In this document: in pieces, positions 37,925-45,940 of the stretch | Layout of the letters: every line of letters begins with the position of its first letter | How positions within the stretch are numbered: position 1 is the first letter of the stretch | Source: Mesorhizobium sp. M2A.F.Ca.ET.046.03.2.1 | Lineage (GTDB): Bacteria > Pseudomonadota > Alphaproteobacteria > Rhizobiales > Rhizobiaceae | Length of the DNA: 64,000 nt | Direction: 5' to 3' | NCBI RefSeq assembly: GCF_003952425.1 | Contig: NZ_CP034449.1 | Span: forward strand, 6,684,001-6,748,000 | Made by a program: the position numbers and the translations under genes | The notes under the pieces: model-generated | What the model was told of the DNA's origin: nothing | The model's input: only the letters and a program-made list of their open reading frames with translations | Databases searched by the model: none

Positions 37925-39424
37925 CTATTCGATGCCCAGCTTGGCCTTGACGAGGTCGTTGACCGCCTGCGGGTTGGCCTTGCCGCCGGTCGCCTTCATG
38001 ACCTGGCCAACGAACCAGCCGGCCATGGTCGGCTTGGCGCGCGCCTGCTCGGCCTTGTCCGGATTGGCGGCGATGACCTCGTCGACGGCCTTCTCGATGG
38101 CGCCGGTATCGGTGACCTGCTTCATGCCGCGGCTCTCGACGAGCTGGCGCGGGTCGCCACCTTCGTTCCAGACGATCTCGAACAGGTCCTTGGCGATCTT
38201 GCCTGAAATGGTGCCTTCCTTGATCAGGTCGAGCACGGCGCCCAGCTGCTCAGGCGAAACCGGAGCATTTTCAATGTCTTTGCCGGCCTTGTTCAGCTGC
38301 CCAAGGAGATCGTTGATGACCCAGTTGGCGGCGAGCTTGCCGTCGCGCCCGGCGGCAACCTTCTCGAAATAGTCGGCGATCGGCTTTTCCGAAACCAGCA
38401 CCGAGGCGTCATAGGCGGACAGTCCAAGCACATCGACCAGCCGAGCCTTTTTGTCGTCGGGCAGTTCCGGCAGGTCCTTGGCGAGCGCATCGACATAGGC
38501 CTGGTCGAACTCCAACGGCAAAAGGTCGGGATCTGGGAAATAGCGATAGTCGTGCGCTTCTTCCTTGGAGCGCATCGAGCGCGTCTCGCCCTTGTTCGGA
38601 TCGAACAGGCGCGTCTCCTGGTCGATCTTGCCGCCGTCTTCCAGAATGGCGATCTGGCGGCGCGCCTCATATTCGATGGCCTGGCCGATGAAGCGGATCG
38701 AATTCATGTTCTTGATCTCGCAACGCGTGCCGAACGCGCCGCCCGGACGGCGCACCGAGACGTTGACGTCGGCGCGCAGCGAGCCCTCGTCCATGTTGCC
38801 GTCGCATGTGCCGAGATAGCGCATGATCGAACGCAGCTTGGTGACATAGGCCTTGGCCTCGTCGGCCGAGCGAATGTCGGGCTTGGAGACGATCTCCATC
38901 AGCGCCACGCCGGAGCGGTTGAGGTCGACATAGGACATGGTCGGGTGCTGGTCGTGCATCGACTTGCCGGCGTCCTGTTCCAGGTGCAGGCGCTCGATAC
39001 CGACCTCGATATCCTCGAACTCGCCCTGGCGGTCGGGACCGACGGAGACGATTACCTTGCCCTCGCCGACGATCGGCTGCTTGAACTGCGAGATCTGATA
39101 GCCCTGCGGCAGGTCCGGATAGAAATAGTTCTTCCGGTCGAAGACCGACTTGTGGTTGATCGCGGCCTTGAGGCCGAGCCCCGTGCGGATAGCCTGCTTG
39201 ACGCATTCCTCGTTGATGACCGGCAGCATACCGGGCATCGCCGCGTCGACCAGGCTGACATTGGCGTTGGGCGCGGCGCCGAACGAGGTCGAGGCGCCGG
39301 AGAATAGCTTGGCCTGCGAGATCACTTGCGCATGCACTTCGAGCCCGATGATGATTTCCCAGTCGCCGGTGGCGCCGGGGATCAGACGTTTCGCGTCAGG
39401 GGTGCGGGTGTCGATGATGCTCAT
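37925..39424 (-). CDS. gatB: Asp-tRNA(Asn)/Glu-tRNA(Gln) amidotransferase subunit B
   Basis: GatB binds the misacylated tRNA and activates Asp or Glu within GatCAB, which makes Gln-tRNA and Asn-tRNA by amidation. It has 499 residues. Family blocks are [76 protein letters not shown] and KNMNSIRFI, with a C-terminal YqeY-like domain ([15 protein letters not shown]). gatA and gatC are not in this window. A GNAT gene follows. Confidence 0.97.
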   Translation of the reverse strand: MSIIDTRTPDAKRLIPGATGDWEIIIGLEVHAQVISQAKLFSGASTSFGAAPNANVSLVDAAMPGMLPVINEECVKQAIRTGLGLKAAINHKSVFDRKNYFYPDLPQGYQISQFKQPIVGEGKVIVSVGPDRQGEFEDIEVGIERLHLEQDAGKSMHDQHPTMSYVDLNRSGVALMEIVSKPDIRSADEAKAYVTKLRSIMRYLGTCDGNMDEGSLRADVNVSVRRPGGAFGTRCEIKNMNSIRFIGQAIEYEARRQIAILEDGGKIDQETRLFDPNKGETRSMRSKEEAHDYRYFPDPDLLPLEFDQAYVDALAKDLPELPDDKKARLVDVLGLSAYDASVLVSEKPIADYFEKVAAGRDGKLAANWVINDLLGQLNKAGKDIENAPVSPEQLGAVLDLIKEGTISGKIAKDLFEIVWNEGGDPRQLVESRGMKQVTDTGAIEKAVDEVIAANPDKAEQARAKPTMAGWFVGQVMKATGGKANPQAVNDLVKAKLGIE

Positions 39425-39540
39425 GGAGGCCTGCGTATCTTAGAATTCGCGATATGCAAAACGCATATTTCGGTGCGCAACTTCGCTAGTGCAAACCGCC
39501 CTGCGAGACAAGCGTAAAGCCCACACGCTGGCCTTTTCCG

Positions 39541-39692
39541 CTACGTTCGCCTATGGGACACTCCTCCCAATGGAGAGTGGATGTCCACTTACGCTCAGTC
39601 CCGGTGAAGCCCTGACCTCGTAGCGAGGCAGGGCAGAAAAACCTGAAACCCCGTGCCGCGATGTCTCGCGGCGGCGGCTTTTGTTGTTTTTC
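39541..39692 (+). ncRNA. Candidate structured small RNA upstream of gatB
   Basis: Four consecutive hairpins are visible: CACTCCTCC/GGAGAGTG, AGTGGA/TCCACT, GCCCTG-CCTCG/CGAGG-CAGGGC, and GCCGCGA/TCGCGGC followed by a GGCGGC stretch and TTTTGTTGTTTTT. The last looks like a terminator on the plus strand. An anti-Shine-Dalgarno-like CTCCTCCC lies in the first hairpin. No protein is supported on either strand. It does not match 4.5S, 6S, tmRNA or RNase P features that I know. The rest of 39425-39725 holds only a 6-bp inverted repeat (ATATGC...GCATAT at 39452-39468). Confidence 0.4.
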
Positions 39693-39725
39693 CCGGGACT
39701 TTATCCAATGGACATTTCGCGCAGC

Positions 39726-39825
39726 GCATGACCCCGAAAATCGGAACCGATTTTCGGAAAGGATCATGCGCCAACCAAGAGTGCCACAGCGTCCTTTTGC
39801 GCGTCCGAGACGCGCGGCGCTGTGG
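39726..39825. repeat. Composite palindromic repeat abutting the YjhX-like gene
   Basis: Two palindromes stand in series. The first (39726-39769) has arms GCATGACCCCGAAAATCGG and the complement CCGATTTTCGG...ATCATGC. The second (39784-39825) has arms CCACAGCGTCC-type and GGCGCTGTGG with an internal GCGCGTC/GACGCGC pair. Both are of types widely repeated in rhizobial genomes. The right edge lies 1 base before the first codon that matches YjhX proteins. Confidence 0.8.
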
Positions 39826-40066
39826 GGAACAGCGCATACTGCATCTGCTCGCGCAGGGCGGGCGTATCGAAATCGAAAAAAACGAGAGTAAAAAGATCGC
39901 CTCCGTCCAGTGCCTGACCCGCGACGGCTGGCGCTATCCTGGCTTCGACCTGGAGCTCTTTCGACGACTGAGGCGCAAGAAAGCGGTTTCTTCGACGGAA
40001 GCCGGCCCCTACCGCATCACCCGGCGCGGGCTGCAGCTCGTCCACGCCGAGCTCGACAACCGCTAA
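39797..40066 (+). CDS. YjhX family (UPF0386) toxin-like protein with its start replaced by a repeat
   Basis: The frame matches YjhX/UPF0386 proteins from its Glu at 39827 to its end: EQRILHLLAQGGRIEIE, CLTRDGWRYPGFDLELFRRLRRKK, then SPYRITRxGL-like PYRITRRGLQLVHAELDNR. UPF0386 proteins are about 85 residues and begin MN-x4-EQR. Here 79 residues match and only the first six are missing. Upstream the frame runs through a palindromic repeat without an ATG or GTG; the only candidate is TTG at 39797 inside the repeat, giving 89 residues with a foreign leader. YjhX has been described as a toxin in E. coli. The gene may be silenced or may use the repeat for its start. Confidence 0.6.
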   Translation: MRVRDARRCGEQRILHLLAQGGRIEIEKNESKKIASVQCLTRDGWRYPGFDLELFRRLRRKKAVSSTEAGPYRITRRGLQLVHAELDNR

Positions 40067-40110
40067 TGCCCAATGCCGCCGGCCGAAAAACCGGCGGCAT
40101 ATGTCGCACG

Positions 40111-40542
40111 CTAGGCGGTGGCGATGTAGGCCCTGATCTCCTCGGCTTCGCGCTCGACGTCCTCGATGCGGCGCTTGACCACGTCGCCGATGGAGACGAT
40201 GCCGTCGAGCAGGCCGTTTTTCTCCACCGGCAGATGGCGGAAGCGGCCCCTCGTCATGATCTCCATGACCTCGTTGACCGTGTGGTTTTCGTTGCAGATC
40301 TTCACCTTCGGTGTCATCGCAGAGCGCACGGCGATGTCGAGCGCGGCGGCGCCCTCCCTGGCCAGGACCTTGACGACGTCGCGCTCCGAGAGGATGCCGA
40401 CAATCTTCCGGTCGCCATTGGTGATGACGAGCGCGCCGATCCTGTGCTCGGCCAGCATGCGAATGGCCTCGCTGAGTTTCTCATTGGGCCCGAGCGTGAA
40501 CACGTCATGGCCCTTGCTTTCGAGAATTGCCTTAACCGTCAT
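40111..40542 (-). CDS. CBS domain pair protein
   Basis: A 143-residue cytoplasmic protein made almost entirely of two CBS domains (about 8-65 and 75-130): KLSEAIRMLAEHRIGALVI, IVGILSERDVVKVLA, VNEVMEIMTRGRFRHLPV, DGIVSIGDVVKRRI. Such pairs bind adenosine nucleotides and sense energy state. The ATG at 40542 follows GGAGG. No attached enzyme domain is present, so it may act through a partner. The upstream same-strand gene is the rhomboid protease, 127 bases away. Confidence 0.92.
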   Translation of the reverse strand: MTVKAILESKGHDVFTLGPNEKLSEAIRMLAEHRIGALVITNGDRKIVGILSERDVVKVLAREGAAALDIAVRSAMTPKVKICNENHTVNEVMEIMTRGRFRHLPVEKNGLLDGIVSIGDVVKRRIEDVEREAEEIRAYIATA

Positions 40543-40668
40543 GGCGTCCTCCACTGCCTTTGACGCCGGCTCCCCGCCCCGACCGGCTTTTCAGCCCCTG
40601 CGCCCCTAGGAAGACACCGGGTGCTTAGCAAACATGGTGCGCCGTGATTGGTTGCTTTTCAAGTGCGC

Positions 40669-41412
40669 CTAAGGAGTAGGCGGCAGCCGGCGGCGGTCGA
40701 AGAAACGCAATCCGAAGAAGCCGGCGATGAAGCCGCCAATATGGGCTTCCCAGGCGATCTGGCCGTCGACACCCGGCGCGAAGCCGAGCAGGCCGGTTGC
40801 CAGATTGATCACCATCCAGACGCCAAGAAAGGTCATGACGCCGCGCGAGCGCAACACGGCCGCGATCGGCAACGGCTCGCCGGCGAAGGCCGCCCTGCCG
40901 GACGACCGGTCGATGCGGAAGCCATAGCGCGCGGCCGCGCCCATCATGCCGGAAATCGCCCCCGACGCGCCGACGAGCGGCACCTCGCCATAGGGATGCA
41001 GCGCCCAGAACAGAACAACCGAAGCCAGCCCGGTCACCGCGTAGAATATGGCGAAACGCAGCGCGCCGAGACGATTGGCGAGCGGCGAGCCGAAGGCCGC
41101 CAGCCAGATCATGTTGATGGCGATGTGGGCAATGCCACCATGCATGAACGCATAGGTGAATGGACGCGTGAACGAGAACCAGTCGAAGCCATACTTGCCG
41201 GTGTAGAGCACCGGAATGAAGGCTCCGTCGTAGAGCAGTACCATGTTCTGCGCATCGTCCAGGACATATTGCTGCAACAGAAAGACAGCCGCGCAAATGC
41301 CGATCGCGGCCAACACCACTGGCGGCAGGTTGAACACCGGTTCGCGGCGCCTTGGCTCTGGAGCCTCGTCCGGCGGCGGTTCGTTCTCAGTGGGGCTTAC
41401 AGGCTCGCTCAT
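40669..41412 (-). CDS. Rhomboid-family intramembrane serine protease
   Basis: A 247-residue membrane protease with about six helices after a charged Pro-rich N-terminus. The catalytic Ser150 is in GASGAISG and His223 in AHIGGFIAG; the usual HxxxN of helix 2 is visible as HGGIAHIAINM (91-101). Substrates are unknown. The length and motif spacing fit a complete active protein. Confidence 0.93.
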   Translation of the reverse strand: MSEPVSPTENEPPPDEAPEPRRREPVFNLPPVVLAAIGICAAVFLLQQYVLDDAQNMVLLYDGAFIPVLYTGKYGFDWFSFTRPFTYAFMHGGIAHIAINMIWLAAFGSPLANRLGALRFAIFYAVTGLASVVLFWALHPYGEVPLVGASGAISGMMGAAARYGFRIDRSSGRAAFAGEPLPIAAVLRSRGVMTFLGVWMVINLATGLLGFAPGVDGQIAWEAHIGGFIAGFFGLRFFDRRRLPPTP

Positions 41413-41535
41413 GCGCCCTTGCGGTCCGGGAGTCAGGGATTTCGACGAGCATGTAGATCACGCTTTTTCGAATCACAAATGGCTATTCGCCACAGGACGC
41501 GTGCGGGAGAAGGCGCGAATCAGAACGGGAACGAA

Positions 41536-41573
41536 TCAAAAAGAAGGCCGTCCAGGTGTCCCCCTGGACGGCC
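41536..41573 (-). terminator. Strong hairpin with T-run on the minus strand
   Basis: On the minus strand GGCCGTCCAGG pairs with CCTGGACGGCC across a GGGACA loop and is followed by TTCTTTTTGATT. No minus-strand gene ends here, since the rhomboid gene starts downstream at 41412. It therefore terminates either an unknown short transcript from 41574-41680 or none. The rest of 41413-41838 holds a CtrA-like site and no gene. Confidence 0.55.
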
Positions 41574-41683
41574 GGTCGAGTCCCCTGCTCCCCGTAAACT
41601 CTGACTGAAGTGCTGCCGGTCGTCGCTAGAACGGCCGTTTTGGAGTGGTTTTGATGTGCCACGGGCCTCGGCGGCACGCAATG

Positions 41684-41700
41684 TAAACCATTTGTTAACC
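41684..41700 (+). promoter_or_regulatory. CtrA-like binding site upstream of the PAS gene
   Basis: TAAA-CCATTTG-TTAACC matches the CtrA consensus TTAA-N7-TTAAC with one mismatch, and a second TTAAC follows at once (TTAACCTTAAC). It lies about 140 bases before the PAS gene start. CtrA is the alphaproteobacterial cell-cycle regulator; control of this gene is an inference. Confidence 0.4.
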
Positions 41701-41838
41701 TTAACGACCCCGAGGCGTGAACAAACGTTAACGATACTGGCACGCATCCTGCTCCGCACCGCATGAAGGTCATCGGAGGGCGCCCTGTCTGTTCGCCGAT
41801 GGGACATCAAAAGACAGATTGTGCGGAGCGGAATGGAC

Positions 41839-42477
41839 ATGAAAGAAAAAGGATCGATCGCGCTGTTCCAATATTGGAATCAGTTGCGTGATGGCCGCCT
41901 CGCCCCGAAGCGATCGGAAGTGGAGCCAGCCGACATCAAGTCGCTTCTGGCCGACACCTTCATCCTAGAGCGCGACACGCGCGGCGAAGCGGTGTTTCGG
42001 CTGGCCGGCACGAGGCTCTGCGCCTATTACGGACGCGAGCTCAAGGGCTTCTCTTTTCCTTCGCTGTGGCGCGAGAAGGACCAGCGTCTGGTGTCGCGGC
42101 TGATGCAGGGCGTTTTCGATCAGAAATCGGTGCTGCTCATGACCTACGAGGGATTCAGCCGCAACGGCCGCTCCAACAAATTCGAGCTCCTTGCGCTGCC
42201 GTTGGATGGGGGCCACGAGAACCCGCGCTGCCTCGGCATTTTCAGCACCGTCGAAAAGCCGTTCTGGCTTGGCGCCGACCCGCTTGCCGACGCGCTTATC
42301 GACACGATCCGGGTGATAGATCCCGAGAAGGAACCGATGTTCCTGAAGAACCGGCCGGCGATCGAGGTTCCCTCGCTCGTTCCGTCCGAATTCGATCCCC
42401 CGGAAACCATCTCGGCGCTCGGCCGCGTGCGCCGCATCCGCCACCTCGTCGTCCTCGACGGCGGACGTCACGAATGA
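41839..42477 (+). CDS. PAS domain protein (PAS_5-like)
   Basis: A 212-residue cytoplasmic protein. A PAS-like domain covers about residues 5-145 (FQYWNQLRDGRLAPKRSEVEPADIKSLLADTFIL, FRLAGTRLCAYYGRELKG, FELLALPLDGG), matching the rhizobial PAS_5 type. The remainder (VEKPFWLG to VVLDGG) is unassigned. There is no output domain. Start codons at 41821 (GTG), 41833 and 41839 are possible; GGAG at 41825 is best spaced for 41839. It may act with the downstream PilZ gene in cell-cycle or c-di-GMP signalling; that is inference. Confidence 0.85.
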   Translation: MKEKGSIALFQYWNQLRDGRLAPKRSEVEPADIKSLLADTFILERDTRGEAVFRLAGTRLCAYYGRELKGFSFPSLWREKDQRLVSRLMQGVFDQKSVLLMTYEGFSRNGRSNKFELLALPLDGGHENPRCLGIFSTVEKPFWLGADPLADALIDTIRVIDPEKEPMFLKNRPAIEVPSLVPSEFDPPETISALGRVRRIRHLVVLDGGRHE

Positions 42478-42651
42478 GCCCGGCCGCGCGGGATTTTCCC
42501 CTCACGCGTGGTTAATTTTTCCCCGTCGCGCGAGTCTCCTGGCCCGGGCTTTCGCGGCCGATTTTTCCCGTTTGTTAACCTGCTTTGCTGTAGTTTTTCG
42601 GGCGAAATTCCACGCATCGTCGCGCGGAATGCCATTGGGGTGCAGGCAGTC

Positions 42652-43269
42652 ATGAGGTCAGCGGCGGTAGAATTTGCACCGTCACGAGCTGAGCGGCGCA
42701 ACTTTCAGCGTGTCCGGGTCAAGATTTACGGACGCTTCATGCTGGAAGACCGCACCGAGCATCCATGCCAGGTGATCGATATGTCGCCAGGCAATGTCGC
42801 GCTGCGCACCGACCGCATCGGCATGCCGGGCGAGAAGGTCATCGCCTATATCGACCATATCGGCCGTGTCGAGGGTATCGTGACGCGCACGTCGCCGGAC
42901 GGTTTCGCCATGACTGTCATCGCCTCCGATCGCAAGAAGGACAAGCTTGCCGCGCAGCTCACCTGGCTTGCCAACAAGCATGAGCTGGACCTGCCCGAGG
43001 ACCGTCGCCACGAGCGCGTGGCGCCGCGCAACCCGATGAGCGTCCTGCAGCTCACCGACGGGCGCCAGTATCAGTGCCGCATCATCGACCTGTCGCTCTC
43101 GGGCGCCGCGATCGAGATCGACGTCAAGCCGGCGATCGGCATCCAGGTCATGCTTGGAACCATGCGCGGCCAGGTGGTGCGCCATTTCGAGGACGGCGTC
43201 GCCATCGAATTCGCCGTCATTCAGCGGCCGGAAACGCTCGACCAGGAATTCAACGCGCCGCGGTCCTGA
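42652..43269 (+). CDS. Tandem PilZ domain protein
   Basis: A 205-residue protein with two PilZ-like domains, which bind cyclic di-GMP. The first has RRNFQRVRV near 15 and IDMSPGNVAL near 42. The second has DRRHERVAPRNP near 118 and DLSLSGAAIEI near 145, the better match to RxxxR and DxSxxG. The ATG at 42652 is chosen because the frame upstream (42508 onward) is mostly intergenic, with a TTAACC promoter-like box at 42574-42585. A terminator follows. It probably couples c-di-GMP to motility or envelope output; the partner is unknown. Confidence 0.88.
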   Translation: MRSAAVEFAPSRAERRNFQRVRVKIYGRFMLEDRTEHPCQVIDMSPGNVALRTDRIGMPGEKVIAYIDHIGRVEGIVTRTSPDGFAMTVIASDRKKDKLAAQLTWLANKHELDLPEDRRHERVAPRNPMSVLQLTDGRQYQCRIIDLSLSGAAIEIDVKPAIGIQVMLGTMRGQVVRHFEDGVAIEFAVIQRPETLDQEFNAPRS

Positions 43270-43295
43270 CGCAAGCCACCGCAAAGCGAAAACGA

Positions 43296-43320
43296 ACCGG
43301 CCCTCGGCGGCCGGTTTTTT
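43296..43320 (+). terminator. Rho-independent terminator of the PilZ gene
   Basis: ACCGGCC and GGCCGGT form the stem around CTCGGC, followed by TTTTTTG, 26 bases past the stop. Confidence 0.85.
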
Positions 43321-43510
43321 GTTGCCCGGTTTTCACCCGAAATAGGCCACCCGGCACCTACCAAATCGTTACAAATCTGAACAACCCAGGCCCACGATAG
43401 TTCAAATTTTATGTTTATTCTACTGGCGTTTTACTCAATGTCTACTTCGAGTTTTTGCGTCAAATAAATCCCAACGTGGCACAGTCTCCTCAAACGGGGA
43501 GACTACAAGA

Positions 43511-44116
43511 ATGAAAATGACGAGGGGCAAGCTGTTGCTCTTGGCAATGGCGATGCAGCTTTCCGCCTGGGGCACGGCAAGCGCAGGACCGGTGTTCATG
43601 CATACGGGTGGCCGCACCACCCAGCCGGTCGGTCACTATGATTTCTGTCAGCGCATTCCGGTCGAGTGCAACGAGCGGACGCCGAAGGGACCGCCGGTCG
43701 AACTGACGCGCAAGCTGTGGGCGACGATCATCAACATCAACAATTCGGTCAACGCCCGCGTCAAGCCGCGCACCGACATGGAAATCTACGGTGTCGAGGA
43801 ATACTGGGCCTATCCCGACAATGGTGTTGGCGACTGCGAGGATTACGCGCTGGAGAAGCGCCGCGAGTTGATGGCCGCGGGTGTCCCGGCCGGCAATCTG
43901 TTGATGACGGTGGTGCGCCAGCCCAATGGCGACGGCCATGCCGTGCTCACCGTGCGCACCGGCCTCGGCGAGTTCATCCTCGACAATCTCGAGCCGAAAG
44001 TGCTCGCCTGGAACGATACGGTCTACACCTATCTCAAGCGCCAATCGACTGAGAATTCCGGCGTTTGGGTGACGATCAACGACGGCCGCGAGGACGCGGT
44101 CGCCAGCGTCCGCTAA
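43511..44116 (+). CDS. Transglutaminase-like cysteine protease (BTLCP family)
   Basis: A 201-residue exported protein. The signal peptide is about residues 6-26 (cleavage near ASA-GP). The BTLCP catalytic Cys lies in NGVGDCEDYALEKRRELMAAGVP near 115, with His in GHAVLTVRT and Asp in FILDNLEPKVLAWN. In pseudomonads, relatives (LapG) cleave adhesins under c-di-GMP control. The double PilZ gene is directly upstream, which makes a c-di-GMP link plausible but unproven. No LapD is present here. Confidence 0.9.
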   Translation: MKMTRGKLLLLAMAMQLSAWGTASAGPVFMHTGGRTTQPVGHYDFCQRIPVECNERTPKGPPVELTRKLWATIININNSVNARVKPRTDMEIYGVEEYWAYPDNGVGDCEDYALEKRRELMAAGVPAGNLLMTVVRQPNGDGHAVLTVRTGLGEFILDNLEPKVLAWNDTVYTYLKRQSTENSGVWVTINDGREDAVASVR

Positions 44117-44172
44117 GGCGCCGAAGCGATCGGGCATGTCGCGGCGACGCGGCGGCGTGCCCAGGAAGAAAG

Positions 44173-44216
44173 CCCGGTCGAGTCCCCACCCTCCCCGTCC
44201 CCAACGACCGGGTTTT
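44173..44216 (+). terminator. Hairpin with C-rich loop and T-run after the BTLCP gene
   Basis: CCCGGTCG and CGACCGGG form the stem; the loop of about 24 bases is C-rich (CCCCACCCTCCCCGTCCCC). TTTT follows. A second, perfect 12-bp GC stem (GGAGCCGGCCCC/GGGGCCGGCTCC) lies at 44218-44247. The loop resembles anti-Shine-Dalgarno C-rich segments of alphaproteobacterial small RNAs. Confidence 0.55.
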
Positions 44217-44362
44217 AGGAGCCGGCCCCTGTCCCCGGGGCCGGCTCCGCTGTTTCGGGCTAGGCCTGTCGAAGGCAGCGATCGGGGTTCTTGCCGACGG
44301 CCTCTGCCGAGACGGCCTTTCCGAGCGAGGCGGAAGGGAGCAATATAGCTCGCTCATTGCGG

Positions 44363-44920
44363 ATGAAGGCGATGCTGGAAATCCCTGAGGAACGCGGCGC
44401 CCGCCATCTGTTGTTCAAGGCCATAGACGAGGCGTTCAAGGCCGGAGATTTCGCGGCTCTGGGTGTTGCGCTCGGCGGCTCTGCGCGCTGGTTCGACGAG
44501 CGGATGCCGTTCGAGCTCGGCCTTGGTCATCCGCTGGAATATGCGATCTACTGGAGCCCGGCCGCCTTCATCACCGCCTTGCTCGATGCCGGCTCGAACC
44601 CGAACTATGACGATCCCGCCGGGTTTCCTTCGATCATTGCGGCGTTGTCGACGGAACGGCCGGACCGGCTGGACGTCATCCATATCCTGCTCGAGCATGG
44701 CGCCGACCCGAACATGCGCGGCGTGAGCGACTGGACGCCCCTGCACTACGCGGTTTCGCGGCGTGACGCCGAGGCGATTCAGCTGCTGCTGCTCTCGGGC
44801 GCGGATCCATCGCTAAGAACCCGCATCGACGACTATGAGACACCATTGGAAGGCGCGGAAGAGGCCGGCTTCGAGGCCGGCGCCTTGCTGCTGCGTGAAG
44901 CGATGGACAGCCGCCGATGA
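44363..44920 (+). CDS. Ankyrin repeat protein
   Basis: A 185-residue cytoplasmic protein with three to four ankyrin repeats over about residues 45-160 (HPLEYAIYWSPAAFITALLDAGSNPNYDD, DVIHILLEHGADPNMRG, DWTPLHYAVSRRDAEAIQLLLLSGADPSLR, YETPLEGAEEAGFEAGALLLREAM). Such proteins mediate protein contacts; the partner is unknown. The start is uncertain: ATG 44363 or 44372, or TTG 44357, while GGAAGGGAG lies at about 44333. Confidence 0.85.
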   Translation: MKAMLEIPEERGARHLLFKAIDEAFKAGDFAALGVALGGSARWFDERMPFELGLGHPLEYAIYWSPAAFITALLDAGSNPNYDDPAGFPSIIAALSTERPDRLDVIHILLEHGADPNMRGVSDWTPLHYAVSRRDAEAIQLLLLSGADPSLRTRIDDYETPLEGAEEAGFEAGALLLREAMDSRR

Positions 44921-44940
44921 CGCGCGGCGCGCGGCCGCCG

Positions 44941-45468
44941 TTATACCACCGTTAGCTTGGCCTTGAAGCGTTTGGCGTTGGCCACATAGTGAGCCGCCGA
45001 GGCGCGCAGGCGCTCGACCGCCGCTTCATCCAGCGTCCTGATCACCTTTGCGGGCGAGCCGACGATCAGCGAATTGTCTGGAAAAACCTTGTTTTCCGTC
45101 ACCAGCGCGCCGGCGCCGACCAGCGAGTTGTTGCCGATCCTGGCGCCGTTCAGCACGATGGCGCCCATGCCGATCAGGCTGTTGTCGCCGATCGTGCAGC
45201 CATGCAGCAGAGCCCTATGACCGATCGTGCAGCCTTCGCCGATGGTCAGTGGAAAGCCCGGATCGGTGTGCATGATCGTATGTTCCTGCACATTGGTGTC
45301 GGCGCCGATCGTGATGCGCTCGCCATCGCCGCGGATGGCGACGCCGAACCAGAAGCCGACATTGCGGCCGATCCTGATACTGCCGATCAGCGTGGCGTCC
45401 GGCGCGATCCAGTTCGTATCGGCGTCCTCGAACTCGGGCGCCTTCCCATCGATCGCATAGACCGGCAT
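44941..45468 (-). CDS. Gamma-carbonic anhydrase family protein
   Basis: A 175-residue left-handed beta-helix protein with hexapeptide repeats (IGSIRIGRNVGFWFGVAIRGD, INGARIGNNSLVGAGALV). The zinc-type histidines are in HTIMHTD (His67 region) and IGHRALLHGC (His84, His89). It resembles YrdA and Cam-like enzymes; carbonic anhydrase activity in these short forms is often weak or unproven. The trimer is cytoplasmic. Confidence 0.92.
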   Translation of the reverse strand: MPVYAIDGKAPEFEDADTNWIAPDATLIGSIRIGRNVGFWFGVAIRGDGERITIGADTNVQEHTIMHTDPGFPLTIGEGCTIGHRALLHGCTIGDNSLIGMGAIVLNGARIGNNSLVGAGALVTENKVFPDNSLIVGSPAKVIRTLDEAAVERLRASAAHYVANAKRFKAKLTVV

Positions 45469-45486
45469 TTTCGTCTCCGATTCGTC

Positions 45487-45831
45487 TCAACCAGCGAATT
45501 CAAAAGACCCTAAGTTCTCGGTCGCCCAGGATGCAATGGCGATGAGCACGACGCCAAGCGCCAGAGCCCAGACGATGGCCGTGCAGCCGCAGGACAACAG
45601 CGCCATCGTGCCGATGCGGCCCTCGCGCCGGGCGGCCAAGGCTTCGTTGGTAAGCATGAACGGTCCGGCGCAGGCCGTTGCCGCGAGCGAGCGCAGGATA
45701 TGGACCGGCGAAACATAGGGCTCGGCGAAGGCCAGGCGTCGTCCGGAGAAAAGCTCCATGGCCGATCCGGCCAATCCGCAAGCCGTGATACCAATCGCAA
45801 ACGCGTAAAGAACAAGCACAACGGGCTCCAT
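45487..45831 (-). CDS. Conserved membrane protein
   Basis: A 114-residue inner-membrane protein with helices at about 3-25 (VVLVLYAFAIGITACGLAGS), 40-60 and 85-108 (GCTAIVWALALGVVLIAIA). The ATG at 45831 is used because it starts the first helix (MEPVVLVLYAFAIG). Proteins with this N-terminus are conserved in rhizobia and unnamed. The gamma-carbonic anhydrase gene lies 18 bases downstream on the same strand. Confidence 0.75.
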   Translation of the reverse strand: MEPVVLVLYAFAIGITACGLAGSAMELFSGRRLAFAEPYVSPVHILRSLAATACAGPFMLTNEALAARREGRIGTMALLSCGCTAIVWALALGVVLIAIASWATENLGSFEFAG

Positions 45832-45940
45832 GTTTACCAACCGTTTACCATGAAAACGCACAGTCGTGCCAACGCGCTGCAAGAGCCATGCCGCGCAGGC
45901 TGTGCCGCCGAAGGACAGGTGGGCGGATCGGGAAAGAGCG

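Noticed and set aside
39486..39837. Minus-strand frames of 80-93 codons across the hairpin-rich region before gatB.
   Set aside because: They follow the structured RNA candidate and the palindromic repeat, lack family features and have no ribosome site.
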